A stretch of 64,000 bases of DNA from Microbacterium sp. CH12i. Its GTDB lineage: Bacteria > Actinomycetota > Actinomycetes > Actinomycetales > Microbacteriaceae. Location: the NCBI RefSeq assembly GCF_000685355.1, contig NZ_JHET01000006.1, forward strand, positions 186,001 through 250,000, given 5' to 3'. Below are positions 38,666 to 49,144 of this stretch, in pieces (position 1 is the stretch's first letter; the number at the start of each line of letters is the position of its first letter). Under the pieces are notes generated by a model that made no database searches, was not told the DNA's origin, and worked only from the letters and a program-made list of their open reading frames with translations. A program made the position numbers and the translations under genes.

Positions 38666-38979
38666 GATGTTCCTTTCGCAGTGGATGGGGACTCAGAGAT
38701 TGTCGCCTGAGCGATCGAGAGCGTGCGGATGCCGTCTTGGTCAGTGAAGATGTCACCGGGAAGCACTACGACGGGGGCATCGGTGCTCGTGCGCATCGCA
38801 TCGACGCGGTCAGCGAGGTGCGGGCCGACGAGCACAAGATCTGTGGACGCTGTCGCAACCGTGAACTCAGTGCCGGCGGCAACAACCCAGTCGAGGCCAG
38901 CGGCGGATGCCGCGCGCCGAAGCCGCTGGGCGACGAATGTGCTGGACGCTCCCGCCCCGCACACCACCAGAATCCTCAT
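38662..38979 (-). CDS. Orphan PTS IIB-type protein at the head of the operon
   Basis: The 105-residue protein starts at ATG 38979 behind GAGGTGG. The N-terminus MRILVVCGAGASSTFVAQRL has the P-loop-like Cys site of IIB proteins of the lactose/cellobiose type. No matching IIC or IIA of that type is present nearby, so it may be regulatory or accept phosphate in trans. Its expression is tied to ptsH by a 4-base overlap. Confidence 0.8.
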   Translation of the reverse strand: MRILVVCGAGASSTFVAQRLRRAASAAGLDWVVAAGTEFTVATASTDLVLVGPHLADRVDAMRTSTDAPVVVLPGDIFTDQDGIRTLSIAQATISESPSTAKGTS

Positions 38980-38985
38980 TGATGC

Positions 38986-39029
38986 CACCTCTTCCTGTCC
39001 TCCATTCTGGGAAATCGCTGGGAGAGGTG
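38986..39029. promoter_or_regulatory. Inverted repeat in the mtl/mtlR divergent region
   Basis: CACCTCTTCC at 38986 and GGGAGAGGTG at 39020 form a 9-of-10 inverted repeat with a 24-base spacer, inside the 126-base gap between the mannitol operon and its activator. Part of the left arm is also the ribosome site of the IIB gene. A second imperfect repeat (GGTTCC...GGAACC) lies at 39035-39058. These are candidate MtlR operator sites; this is inference. Confidence 0.3.
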
Positions 39030-39105
39030 CCACCAGGTTCCTTTCCGCCCCTGCGGAACCTTCCGTTAGCGCCCGCCGCGTAGCGAGGACTGACATCATG
39101 GATGC

Positions 39106-41028
39106 ATGTCGCGTCAGCGTCAGGACCAGCTCCTGCACACCCTGCTTCGTCAGGATGAGTGGGCGACGGCAGCGAGCCTCGCCGACCTGCTGGGGGTGAC
39201 TCCGCGCAGCATCCGCTCGTATGTCGCAGCGCTGAATACGCGCACACCCGAGGGCGATGCAGTCGCGTCTGGACCAGCCGGATATCGGGCGGGAGCCGGC
39301 GCGCACGCAGCACTGCGTACGCGAGTGACGGGGGAGTCCGCCCCGCGTGACAGGCTGCACACGGTGGTGCGGATGCTGCTGGACGAGCCGGATGGCATCG
39401 ACGTGTACGAGACCGCCGAGCAGATGCACGTCAGCGAGGCGACGCTGGAGGCCGATCTTTCGCGCGTGCGCGGCCTCCTCGACGGAACGGACCTGCGCCT
39501 CGATCGCGAACGAGAACGGGTCAGACTGCGAGGAACAGAGATCGCGCAGCGGCGACTGCTGAGCAAGCTCGCCCACGACGAGATGGACGCGGGCTCATTT
39601 CACCCGGAGAGCATCCGTCGCGCGCTCACGGGCAGCGCCGTCGCCGCGCATGCCGTCGCCCCTTTCAAGACCGCGCTGGTGCGTGAGCTCGGGGCCCTCG
39701 GGTACTACGTCAACGAACTTGCGATCTCCGACGTGCTCCTGCACATTGCGATCGCAGCCGACCGAGTATCGGCTGGCCGCCCGCTCGAGACACCCGTGCC
39801 CGGAACCTGGGAGGAGATCCCACGACTGGGCGCCGTGATCACCCGGCTCGCCGGCGAGCACTTCGGCGTCACTCTCGGTGATGGTGACAGCGCTCACCTG
39901 GCGACGCTGGTGCTTACCCGTGCAATTGCGCCAGGGCAGGATGCCGGATCGGACGCGGTGCGCAGCAGCGTTGATCCTGGCATCGAAGCCGCGGTCCGTG
40001 CCGAAATCGTGCAGGCGGCGGCGGACTACCAGGTCGATCTTGTCGATGAGGCGTTCATACTGCGGTTGGCACTGCACGTTCAGAACCTGTTGCGCCGTGC
40101 CGAGGAGCAGGCGTGGACGCGCAATCCGCTGACGCGCTCGCTGAAGTCGGCGTATCCGATGATCTTCGAAGTGGCCGTCTCGATCGCCAGCGGACTGCAT
40201 GACCGGCTCGGTTCGCCTCTGCACGACGACGAGATCGCATACATCGCGATGCACATCGGCGGACGCCTCGAACGCAGCCGAAAGGCAGAGTCGATTCTCA
40301 CGGCGACGATCGTGTGCCCCGGTTATTACGAACTGCATGAGCTGCTGCGCTCAAGCGTTGACCGTTCGTTGGGTTCCTCGGTTGAGGTCACCAGTGTCAT
40401 CACGAGCGTTGACCCGGACTGGGAAAGCTTTAGCACCGACCTCGTGTTGAGCACGATCGAGCCGGGCACCAGCGATGACCGCTACGTGCGCATCCAGCCG
40501 TTCCTCACGGATGCCGATGTTGAGCGCGTGTCGCTGGCTGCGGCGCGCCTGCGGCGCACCCGGCGGCTGAAGCGGCTGCGCGAGGAACTGTCGCGCTACT
40601 TCGTCGCAGGCGCCTACCTGCGCCCGCTGCCGGATACCGGTGACGAAGAGATCATCCGTCAGCTGGGCGGACGACTGGTGGATGCAGGACTCATCGGTGA
40701 CGACTACGTGGAGAACACGATTGCGCGGGAGCGCATGTCATCCACAGCGTTCACTGACGCGCTCGCCGTGCCGCATGCCCTGCAGATGACCGCCCAGCGC
40801 ACTGCCATCGCGATCGGCGTCGCCGACGGCTCGGTAGCATGGGGAGATGGCCGCGTGCAGGTGGTTGCGCTCGCCGCGTTCAGCGAGAGCGACCGCACGG
40901 CGTTCCAGACCGTGTTCGAGCAGCTGGTTGAGGTGTTCAGCGAGCGCGAGAGCGTCCAACGGATCGTTCGACGAGGCACGACGTTCGAGGCCTTCCTTGA
41001 CGAACTGGTCGCGGTAATCGACGGCTGA
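39106..41028 (+). CDS. mtlR: PRD-containing transcriptional activator (MtlR/BglG family)
   Basis: The 640-residue regulator has an N-terminal HTH_11 (DEWATAASLADLLGVTPRSIRSYV), a second HTH near residues 85-150 (DVYETAEQMHVSEATLEADL), two PRD domains (about 180-400), a IIB-like domain (about 405-490), and a C-terminal EIIA-like domain with His in DALAVPHALQMT. PTS phosphorylation of the PRD, IIB and IIA domains is known to control MtlR-type activators. It is divergent from the mannitol operon and is probably its activator. Confidence 0.92.
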   Translation: MSRQRQDQLLHTLLRQDEWATAASLADLLGVTPRSIRSYVAALNTRTPEGDAVASGPAGYRAGAGAHAALRTRVTGESAPRDRLHTVVRMLLDEPDGIDVYETAEQMHVSEATLEADLSRVRGLLDGTDLRLDRERERVRLRGTEIAQRRLLSKLAHDEMDAGSFHPESIRRALTGSAVAAHAVAPFKTALVRELGALGYYVNELAISDVLLHIAIAADRVSAGRPLETPVPGTWEEIPRLGAVITRLAGEHFGVTLGDGDSAHLATLVLTRAIAPGQDAGSDAVRSSVDPGIEAAVRAEIVQAAADYQVDLVDEAFILRLALHVQNLLRRAEEQAWTRNPLTRSLKSAYPMIFEVAVSIASGLHDRLGSPLHDDEIAYIAMHIGGRLERSRKAESILTATIVCPGYYELHELLRSSVDRSLGSSVEVTSVITSVDPDWESFSTDLVLSTIEPGTSDDRYVRIQPFLTDADVERVSLAAARLRRTRRLKRLREELSRYFVAGAYLRPLPDTGDEEIIRQLGGRLVDAGLIGDDYVENTIARERMSSTAFTDALAVPHALQMTAQRTAIAIGVADGSVAWGDGRVQVVALAAFSESDRTAFQTVFEQLVEVFSERESVQRIVRRGTTFEAFLDELVAVIDG

Positions 41029-41292
41029 TCACGCGAGCGGATCGAGAACTCGGGCCATCGCCTCGAGCACCTGATCCGCGTCGGCGGACGGTTGCGTATC
41101 GAGCACGACCTCCTCGCCCTCGGCAAGGCCGAGGTCCATGACGGCGAGCACACTGGACACCGCGACCGTCGTGCCATTGGCGGCCCTGAGCGTGACGGGA
41201 GCAGGATGCGCGAGCGCGAGTCGCGCAAGTTCGGCAACGGGTCTGGCGTGCACACCATTGTGCACGCGGATGATCACATGTCGACTGGGCAT
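41029..41292 (-). CDS. Second HPr-family phosphocarrier protein
   Basis: The 87-residue protein has the phospho-His in IRVHNGVHARPVAELARLA and a Ser in AVSSVLAVMDLGL. It is only moderately similar to the operon's own HPr. Its stop codon abuts the mtlR stop on the opposite strand (TGATCA at 41026-41031). It could serve another PTS or act in regulation. Confidence 0.88.
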   Translation of the reverse strand: MPSRHVIIRVHNGVHARPVAELARLALAHPAPVTLRAANGTTVAVSSVLAVMDLGLAEGEEVVLDTQPSADADQVLEAMARVLDPLA

Positions 41293-41311
41293 GATGTGAT
41301 GCGGCCTGCGC

Positions 41312-43008
41312 TTACGAGCGCTCGTCCAGGATCGTCCTCACACCCGCCTCAAGCGCCGCCACGGCGCGGGCTGCCTCCTGGGCCGAGACGCCGCTCGCGT
41401 CGATGTAGACCTTGAGCTTCGGCTCGGTTCCGCTCGGTCTGACGATGACACGCGCTCCGCTGCTGGTGCGGTAGCGCAGCACATCACCTGACGGCTGCCC
41501 TGGGGCTGCCAGCAGGAGTCTTCGACTGACTCGACCGTGACGTCACCGATGCGGGCCGGAGGCAGCGTGCGCAAGCTCAGCATGACCTTGTCGATGATCG
41601 AGAGATCATTGACGCGAACCGAGACTTGCCCGCTGGCGAAGTGTCCGTACGTGGCGCCGAGCTCTTCGAGCAGCGTCGCGAGCGTCGCACCGCGTTCGTG
41701 TGCTTCAGCGGCAAGACCGAGAACGGCGAGCGCGGCGGAGACGCCGTCTTTGTCGCGCACAGTTTCGGGGTTTACAAGGTAGCCGAGCGCCTCCTCAAAT
41801 CCGTAGATCAGGCCCGGTGCGCGGGAGATCCACTTGAAGCCGGTGAGGGTCTCGTGGAAATCGAGACCGTGGTGCGCGGCAATTGCACCAAGCCCGGGGG
41901 AGGAGACGAGCGAACAGGCGAGAGCGGCGCCGCGCATTCCCTCGGCGGCGCGCGCGGCGCGGGCGCCGAGCAGTAACCCGATCTCGTTGCCGCTGAAACG
42001 ACGCCAGCCGCCCTGGGCGGATTCGTCTGGGATCGCGACAGCCAGGCGATCAGCATCCGGGTCGTTCGCGATGATGAAGTCCGCGTGAGTACGTCGAGCT
42101 GTGGCGAATGCGAGATCCATCGCCCCCGGCTCTTCCGGGTTGGGGAACGCGACGGTGCGGAAGCTCGGGTCGGGATTCAGCTGTTCGGTGACGGTCTTCG
42201 GCTGCGGATACCCGGCAGCACGCAATACCTTGGAGAAGGTCTCCCAGCCGACGCCATGCATGGCTGTGTACACCCAGGTGAGTTCTCGAGCGGAGGCCGG
42301 TGCCGGTGCGGCCGCCGCCGTCGCGGCAATGTAGGCGGCGACAATGTCGTCAGTGGCCACGGTGTAATCGGTCGAGCGCGGGAGCGCCGCGACGTTGCCG
42401 GCATCCGCCACGCGCTGGATGTGTGCGGCAATGTCTGCATCGGCGGGCGCGACGATCTGCGAACCGTTCTCGGCCCCGCCGAGGTACACCTTGTAGCCGT
42501 TGTCGTTCGGTGGGTTGTGGCTGGCGGTCACCATGACACCGGCATCCGCACCGAGGTGGCGCACCGCGAAAGCGAGCACCGGGGTCGGCAACAGCCTGGG
42601 CAGTAGGATCGCCCGCAGTCCTGCACCAGCAAACAGCTCGGCCGAATCGAGCGCGAACCGACGGGAGTTTCGGCGACCGTCGTACCCCACGACGACCGTG
42701 GGAGTACCGCCATGGACACGCTCACGCAGGTATGCAGCAAACCCTGCGGCGGCCTGTGCGATGAGCACCCGGTTCATCCGGTTGCTGCCCGCGCCGAGTG
42801 CACCTCGAAGGCCAGCGGTACCGAAGGCCAGGCGTGCACCGAAGCGGTCATCCAGATCAGCGAGCGCCCCGGTGTCGCCGGCAGCGGCGCGGGTAACGAT
42901 GCCGGCAAGCTCGTCGCGCGTCTCGGCATCCGGGTCCTGACGTAGCCAGGCCCGTGCCTCGGCGAGCCGGGCCTCAGTCTGTTCGCCTGTGCGCATCGGC
43001 ATGTTCAC
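41312..43008 (-). CDS. Phospho-sugar mutase (phosphopentomutase/phosphoglucomutase type), frameshifted
   Basis: An alpha-D-phosphohexomutase-family enzyme of the longer type. The phospho-Ser loop is [22 protein letters not shown], the metal loop is [17 protein letters not shown], and the sugar loop is [12 protein letters not shown]. One base is missing near 41517: the C-terminal domain then reads [20 protein letters not shown] and [20 protein letters not shown] (phosphate loop), to TAA at 41312. GTG 43008 overlaps the purine phosphorylase stop. Linkage to the phosphorylase suggests conversion of ribose 1-phosphate. Confidence 0.9.
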
Positions 43009-43837
43009 AGTGCCTCCACTACCCGTGCCAGCAGTGCCGAAATGACCGGCTCCGCATCCTTACCAGCCGCGATCACTTCGCCGTGACTGAGCGGGGTCTT
43101 CTGGATGCCGGCAGCAAGGTTCGTGATCAGCGAGAAGCCGAGCACCTCCATTCCAGCCTCGCGGGCAGCGATCGCTTCGAGCGCGTCGACATGCCCACGA
43201 TGTGGCCACCAATGTGCTTCGCCATCTGCACCTCGGCCGGGGTCTCGTAGTGCGGGCCGCGGAACTGCGTGTAGATGCCCTCGTCAAGCGAAGGGTCGAC
43301 GGTGTGAGCGATGTCGCGCAGACGCTGCGAATACAGGTCGGTGAGGTCGACGAAGTTCGCGCCCTCGAGCGGTGAATCGGCGGTGAGGTTGAGGTGGTCG
43401 CTGATCAGCACGGGCTGCCCAGGCGTCCAAGTCTCGCGGATACCGCCAGCGCCGTTGGTGAGCACCATGATCTTTGCCCCTGTGGCAGCGGCGGTGCGGA
43501 CGCTGTGGACGACCCGACGAACGCCGTGGCCCTCGTAGTAGTGGGTGCGCGCGCCGATGACGAGAACGTTCTTGCCTGCGGGCGTGCGGATGCTGCGAAT
43601 CGTGCCGATGTGGCCGTCGAGGGCGGGCTTGGAGAAGCCGGTGACCTCGGTGGCAGGAATCGTCGCCGTTGTCTCGCCGATGAGGTCTGCGGCCTTGCCC
43701 CATCCGCTGCCGAGAGTGAGGGCGATGTCATGCTTCTCCACGCCGCTCAGCCGCGCGATGTCTGCGGCGGCGAGGACTGCCACCTCGAACGGGTCTGCGT
43801 TCGGGGCGTCGAGAGGATTGTCGTGAATGTCGGTCAT
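43005..43837 (-). CDS. Purine-nucleoside phosphorylase, frameshifted
   Basis: Splits purine nucleosides to base and ribose 1-phosphate. Of the trimeric type: [53 protein letters not shown], and [14 protein letters not shown]. One base is missing near 43189: VGMST is followed by [20 protein letters not shown] and ends LLARVVEAL at 43005. It is transcribed with the phospho-sugar mutase and complements the salvage operon at 26-29 kb. Confidence 0.93.
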
Positions 43838-43894
43838 GGATCCACTCTAGGCAACGTGACTGCAAGTGGGTGAGAGTGCGGAAGAATAGACATT

Positions 43895-45334
43895 ATGTCT
43901 TCAACCCCATTCGAACGCACTCAGCACGTTGCCGTCCTTGGTGGCGGCCCTGGCGGATACGAAGCAGCACTTGCCGCCGCCCAGCTCGGCGCCGAAGTGA
44001 CCCTGGTGGAGCGCGTCGGAGTGGGCGGGTCCGCCGTGCTGACCGACGTCGTGCCATCAAAGAGCCTTATCGCCACGGCCGATGCTGCGGTGGCGATCTC
44101 AGAGGCCACCGACCTGGGTGTGCAGTTCTATGCCAAGGGTGGGGACGGCAAACCGCTCAAGCCCGAGATTGCGATCAACTTGGCCGCTGTCAACAAGCGT
44201 CTGCTTGCTCTTGCCGGGCAGCAGTCCGAAGACATGCGCAGCACTCTGCTGGAATCTGGCGTGCGCATTCTGTCTGGCCACGGCCGGTTGGAAGGGCCGA
44301 ACGCGATCGTCGTGTCGACCGGACCTGGCGGCACTGACTTCGATCGGGTTGAGGCCGACACGATCATCGTCTCGGTTGGTGCCTCGCCGCGTGAGCTCGA
44401 CAGCGCAAAGCCTGACGGCAAACGCATCCTCACCTGGACGCAGCTGTATGACATGAAGGCGCTTCCCGAGCACTTGATCGTGGTCGGCTCCGGTGTCACC
44501 GGGGCCGAGTTCGCATCGGCGTACATGAACCTCGGCGCGAAGGTCACGCTGATCTCCAGCCGTGACCAGGTCCTCCCCGGCGAAGACAAAGATGCCGCGC
44601 ACGTGCTCGAGAAGGTCTTCAAGCGCGGCGGAATGACGGTGCTGTCGAAGTCCAGGGCCGACAAAGTCGAGCGCACGGATGACGGCGTCATCGTCACGCT
44701 CTCCGATGGGCGCACCGTCGAGGGCAGCCACTGCCTGATGGCGGTCGGGTCTATCCCGAACACCGCCGGAATCGGTCTCGAAGAGGCCGGTGTCGAGCTC
44801 ACCGAGTCCGGTCACGTTCGCGTGAACAGGGTCGCGCGCGCCTCGGTGCCGAACATCTACGCGGTTGGCGACTGCACGAACTTCATGCCGCTGGCATCCG
44901 TCGCCTCGATGCAGGGTCGTACCGCCGTTTTCCACGCGTTGGGCGACATCGTGATTCCGCTGGAGAAGATCAAGGTCACCTCGAACATCTTCACCGCGCC
45001 AGAGATCGCCACGGTCGGCTGGGGCGAGAAGGATGTCGAGGATGGCGCCGCCGACGGTTTCGTCTACAAGCTGCCGCTCGCCGCGAACCCGCGCGCGAAG
45101 ATGATGGGCATCAAGGACGGCTTCGTGAAGATCATCGCCCGCAAGGGCAGCGGCACCGTCATCGGGGGAGTGATCGTCGCTCCCAAGGCGTCAGAGCTGA
45201 TCTACCCCATCGCCGTCGCCGTTGAGCGCCGCCTTACGGTCGACCAGGTGTCCCGCGTGTTCGCCGCTTACCCGTCGCTGTCGAGTAGCATCACCGACGC
45301 GAGCCGCGCGATGCACCTGGTGAATATCTCCTGA
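43895..45334 (+). CDS. lpdA: LpdA-type NAD(P)H-quinone dehydrogenase (cysteine-less lipoamide dehydrogenase homologue)
   Basis: The 479-residue flavoprotein has the FAD motif VAVLGGGPGGYEAALAAAQ, the NAD motif LIVVGSGVTGAEFASAYMNLG, NIYAVGDCTNF, and the dimerisation domain. Where true lipoamide dehydrogenases have the redox pair CLNVGC, this protein reads GGSAVLTDVVPSK, so it cannot do disulfide chemistry. It matches the M. tuberculosis LpdA (Rv3303c) group that reduces quinones. It is divergent from the purine phosphorylase and converges on accA. Confidence 0.92.
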   Translation: MSSTPFERTQHVAVLGGGPGGYEAALAAAQLGAEVTLVERVGVGGSAVLTDVVPSKSLIATADAAVAISEATDLGVQFYAKGGDGKPLKPEIAINLAAVNKRLLALAGQQSEDMRSTLLESGVRILSGHGRLEGPNAIVVSTGPGGTDFDRVEADTIIVSVGASPRELDSAKPDGKRILTWTQLYDMKALPEHLIVVGSGVTGAEFASAYMNLGAKVTLISSRDQVLPGEDKDAAHVLEKVFKRGGMTVLSKSRADKVERTDDGVIVTLSDGRTVEGSHCLMAVGSIPNTAGIGLEEAGVELTESGHVRVNRVARASVPNIYAVGDCTNFMPLASVASMQGRTAVFHALGDIVIPLEKIKVTSNIFTAPEIATVGWGEKDVEDGAADGFVYKLPLAANPRAKMMGIKDGFVKIIARKGSGTVIGGVIVAPKASELIYPIAVAVERRLTVDQVSRVFAAYPSLSSSITDASRAMHLVNIS

Positions 45335-45344
45335 GCTCGATAGG

Positions 45345-47111
45345 TCAGGAGATCGTCAGCAGCTGGTGTCCCGAAGACACAGTGGTGCCGGCTGCGGCAT
45401 TGATGTTGCCGATCACGCCGTCCTTGTGAGCCTGGAGGGGCTGCTCCATCTTCATCGCCTCAAGGACGACGACCAGGTCGCCCTTGACGACCTCCTGGCC
45501 CTCTTCCACAGCGACCTTGACGACGGTTGCCTGCATGGGCGACTTGACGGCGTCACCGGATGCTCCGGCCGAAACCGATGTGGCATGGCTGCGACGCGAC
45601 GGGGGCACAACTGCAGGGCGACCTGATGCGCCTGCGGCGACGGTGATTCGATCCGGCAGGCTGACTTCGAGACGCTTGCCCGCAACTTCGACGACCACCG
45701 TGTGGCGGCTCGCCGCCGCAACCGGAGCCTCGAGTTCGCCGTCCCACGCCGGGATGTCGTTGTCGAACTCGGTCTCGATCCACCGTGTGAAGATGCCGAA
45801 CTCGCCATTCTCGGCGGTGAAAGCGGCATCGCGGACGACCTTGCGGTGGAACGGGAGGACCGTGGGTAGACCAGCGATTTCGAACTCGTCGAGGGCGCGG
45901 CGGGCACGCTCCAGTGCTTCTTCGCGGTTCTTGCCGGTGACGATGATCTTCGCCAGCAGAGAGTCGAACGCGCCGGAGACTTCGTCGCCAGCGGTAACGC
46001 CAGAATCCAAGCGGATGCCGGGCCCTCCGAACGTCTTGAAGACGTGAATGGGACCGGGCTGGGGGAGGAATCCGCGGCCGGGGTCTTCGCCGTTGATGCG
46101 GAACTCGATGGAGTGCCCGGTCGGGGTGGGGTCGTCGTAGTCGATGGTGCCGCCAGCTGCGATGCGGAACTGCTCGCGCACCAGGTCGATGCCGGTGACC
46201 TCTTCGGAGACCGGATGCTCGACCTGCAGGCGGGTGTTCACCTCGAGGAACGACACGGTGCCGTCGGCGCCGATGAGGAACTCGCAGGTGCCCGCGCCCA
46301 CGTAGCCGACCTCTTTGAGGATGGCTTTGGACGACTCGTACAGCTGACGGTTCTGCTCTTCGGTGAGGAACGGCGCCGGGGCCTCTTCTACGAGCTTCTG
46401 GTGACGGCGCTGCAATGAGCAGTCGCGGGTGGAGATCACGACGACGTTGCCATCAGCATCCGCGAGGCACTGGGTCTCAACGTGACGGGGCTTATCGAGG
46501 TACTTCTCCACGAAGCACTCGCCGCGGCCAAACGCCGTGACGGCCTCACGCGTGGCGGATTCGAAGAGCTCGGCAACCTCGTCCAACTCACGGGCGACCT
46601 TCAGGCCGCGTCCGCCACCGCCGTACGCTGCCTTGATAGCGATCGGGAGGCCGACCTCTTTCGCGAAGGCGACGACCTCTTCTGCGGTCTCGACGGGGCC
46701 GGGGGTTCCTGGTGCGAGCGGAGCGCCGACCTTCTCGGCGACGTGACGTGCGGTGACCTTGTCGCCGAGTGCCTCGATCGCCTCGGGCGACGGACCGATC
46801 CAGATCATGCCGGCGCCGATCACAGCGCGGGCGAAGGCCGCGTTTTCTGCGAGGAAACCATAGCCAGGGTGCACCGCATCTGCACCAGCGCGCCGGGCGA
46901 CAGAGAGGATCTTGTCGATGTGCAGGTAGGTATCGGCGCTGGTTGCGCCGTCAAGTGCGTAGGACTCATCTGCCAGCCGCGAGTGCATGGCCTCGCGATC
47001 CTGGTCTGCGTAGATGGCGACGGAGGAGATTCCCGAGTCACGAGCGGCGCGAATGATGCGGACGGCAATCTCGCCGCGGTTCGCGATGAGGACCTTGGCG
47101 ATAGCAGGCAT
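45345..47111 (-). CDS. Acyl-CoA carboxylase alpha chain (biotin carboxylase + biotin carrier)
   Basis: The 588-residue protein has a biotin carboxylase domain ([53 protein letters not shown]) and a C-terminal biotinyl domain with the biotin-Lys in [19 protein letters not shown]. It resembles mycobacterial AccA3. It supplies carboxybiotin to the beta chain encoded at 52465-54053. ATG 47111 was chosen over upstream frame without homology. The frame is intact. Confidence 0.95.
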   Translation of the reverse strand: MPAIAKVLIANRGEIAVRIIRAARDSGISSVAIYADQDREAMHSRLADESYALDGATSADTYLHIDKILSVARRAGADAVHPGYGFLAENAAFARAVIGAGMIWIGPSPEAIEALGDKVTARHVAEKVGAPLAPGTPGPVETAEEVVAFAKEVGLPIAIKAAYGGGGRGLKVARELDEVAELFESATREAVTAFGRGECFVEKYLDKPRHVETQCLADADGNVVVISTRDCSLQRRHQKLVEEAPAPFLTEEQNRQLYESSKAILKEVGYVGAGTCEFLIGADGTVSFLEVNTRLQVEHPVSEEVTGIDLVREQFRIAAGGTIDYDDPTPTGHSIEFRINGEDPGRGFLPQPGPIHVFKTFGGPGIRLDSGVTAGDEVSGAFDSLLAKIIVTGKNREEALERARRALDEFEIAGLPTVLPFHRKVVRDAAFTAENGEFGIFTRWIETEFDNDIPAWDGELEAPVAAASRHTVVVEVAGKRLEVSLPDRITVAAGASGRPAVVPPSRRSHATSVSAGASGDAVKSPMQATVVKVAVEEGQEVVKGDLVVVLEAMKMEQPLQAHKDGVIGNINAAAGTTVSSGHQLLTIS

Positions 47112-47189
47112 GAGTGTCAGCCTAGCGAGATCCATTCAATTCCTTTTGACGACTCTCCACAAGAAAGTCTCGAAAACGTGGCGTGATGT

Positions 47190-47830
47190 CTACGACCACA
47201 AATCTGTCCAGGTGACCCCGAGATCGCCGGCCAAGCCTCGGATCGTCGACAGCGACATACCGACGACGGTCGAGGGGTCGCCGTCGACGCGGGTGATAAA
47301 CGCGCCGCCGAGGCTGTCGACGGTGAACGCACCTGCCACGTGCAGCGGTTCACCGGTGGCGACGTACGCCGCGATCTCGTCATCGCTGATGTCAGCGGCG
47401 AAGGTGACGGCGGCCTCGGCGACGGCGGTAGCTTCGCGCGGTTCCGCGCCGGGCTGGATTCGGAACACCGAATGCCCGGAGTGCAGGATGCCGGTAGCCC
47501 CGCGCATTTCGCGCCAGCGCCTCGTCGCCTCATCAGCGGTGTACGGCTTGCCGTAGACCCGACCGTCGAGAGCAAACATTGAGTCGCCGCCGATCACCAG
47601 CCGTCGAAGGCAGAATTGTCGGTGGCGAGGCGAGTAGCGACGTCAGAGGCCTTGGCTCGCGCCAGCAGCAGCACGAGCTCGGTCGGAGTCAGTTCTGCAC
47701 CGCGATCGGCGGATGCTTGGGCTGCCACAGCATCCTCGTCAGTCTCGGGAGCCATCGTCAGAGGCTCAATGCCTGCCTGGCGCAACAGCATGAGACGGGC
47801 GGGTGAGGTGGAAGCGAGACAGACCTGCAT
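47190..47830 (-). CDS. maf: Maf-family nucleotide pyrophosphatase, frameshifted
   Basis: Hydrolyses non-standard or pyrimidine nucleoside triphosphates. The N-terminus is MQVCLASTSPARLMLLRQAG, with DEDAVAAQAS. One base is missing near 47597: FDG is followed by LVIGGDSMFALDGRVYGKP, then EMRGATGILHSGHSVFRI and FTVDSLGGAFITRVDGDPSTVVGMSL. The rebuilt length is about 213 residues. It is divergent from the RNA methyltransferase gene with a 45-base gap. Confidence 0.92.
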
Positions 47831-47875
47831 CCCTTCAGAGTAGGGCGAGTGCGCCGTACGTGGGATCCTTAGGGT

Positions 47876-49098
47876 ATGACTTCCTCTGCAGGACCCCTGC
47901 TCGACCTCGACATCACCGGAATCGCCCACGGCGGCACCTTCATCGCCCGCCATGAGGGGCGTGTGGTGTTCGTCTCGGATGCTATCCCGGGCGAGCGAGT
48001 GCGCGCGCAAGTGACTGACCCTTCAACGGGCGCAGACGACAAGCGGTCGTTCTGGCGCGCTGAGACTGTTGAGGTTCTTGAGGCTTCTCCGCATCGACGT
48101 GCGCACGTCTGGAAAGAAGCCGACCTTCGCGCGATCCTGCTGACCGGGCTGGTGGCGCCGACCTCGGGCACATCGAGCTCGCACATCAGCGAACGCTGAA
48201 GCGCCAGGTTCTTACCGAGGCTCTCGACAAGTTCGCAGGCGCAGGTCTCACCGCCCCAGAGATTGAGCCCCTCGATGACGGCGACGGTACCGGGTGGCGC
48301 ACGCGCGTCTCGCTGCACGTCGACAACGACGGGATCGTCGGCCCGTTCGCTGCGCGCAGTCACCGCGTGATTCCGGTGCAGTCGTACCCACTTGCACGTC
48401 GTCGCGTGGCGGCTGAAGCGCTCTCCATCAAGAATGCAAAGCCCGGCCGTATCGACATCGTCGAGTCCGCAGACGGCCAGATACACGTCATCCCTCGCCC
48501 CGAGCGTGGCAAGCGGCCGGCGCCTCAGGTGATCAGCGAGCAGGTCGGGACGCGCAAGTTCCAGGTCGACGCCGATGGGTTCTGGCAGGTACACGCTCAC
48601 GCTGCGAAGACGCTTGATGGCGCGGTGCACACCGCGCTCGCCGGTCGCGTCGATCCGGATGCTACGCACTTTGACCTTTACGGCGGCGTCGGCCTGTTCG
48701 CGGCCTCACTCGCTGAACTCGGTGCGAAAGACATTGTCACGGTCGAGTCGAGCGGGCGCGCCACCGAACACGCGCAGCGCAACCTCGAAATGTTCGACAA
48801 CGCTGACGTGCATGCCGTCACAGCACGTGTTGACCGCTACCTGGCCGACGGACCCGGCGACGTGAAGGTAGGCACGGTGGTACTTGATCCGCCGCGGTCC
48901 GGTGCGGGGCGCGCGGTTGTCGAAGGCGTGCACGCGCTGAATCCGCAAGCGATCGTCTATGTCGCCTGCGACCCGGTGGCGCTGGCCCGTGACCTCGGCA
49001 CCTTCCGTGGGCTCGGCTGGGAAGCCACCTCGTTGCAGGGCTTCGACCTGTTCCCGAACTCGCACCACTTCGAGGTCGTCGCTCTGCTCACCCGCTGA
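47876..49098 (+). CDS. TrmA/RumA-type RNA 5-methyluridine methyltransferase, frameshifted
   Basis: The N-terminal TRAM domain is DITGIAHGGTFIARHEGRVVF. One base is missing near 48130: the continuation is ARDPADRAGGADLGHIELAHQ. The SAM motif is THFDLYGGVGLFAASLAELG; the catalytic Asp-Pro-Pro motif is VVLDPPRSGAG; and the nucleophile motif is IVYVACDPVALARDL. The RumA iron-sulfur ligands are not visible: where CGGC is expected, the sequence has AGGA. The exact U position in rRNA or tRNA cannot be assigned. Confidence 0.88.
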
Positions 49099-49144
49099 AC
49101 TCTCTTCACCCGTTGAAATTCGTGCGTATCGATAGGCTGACAGC

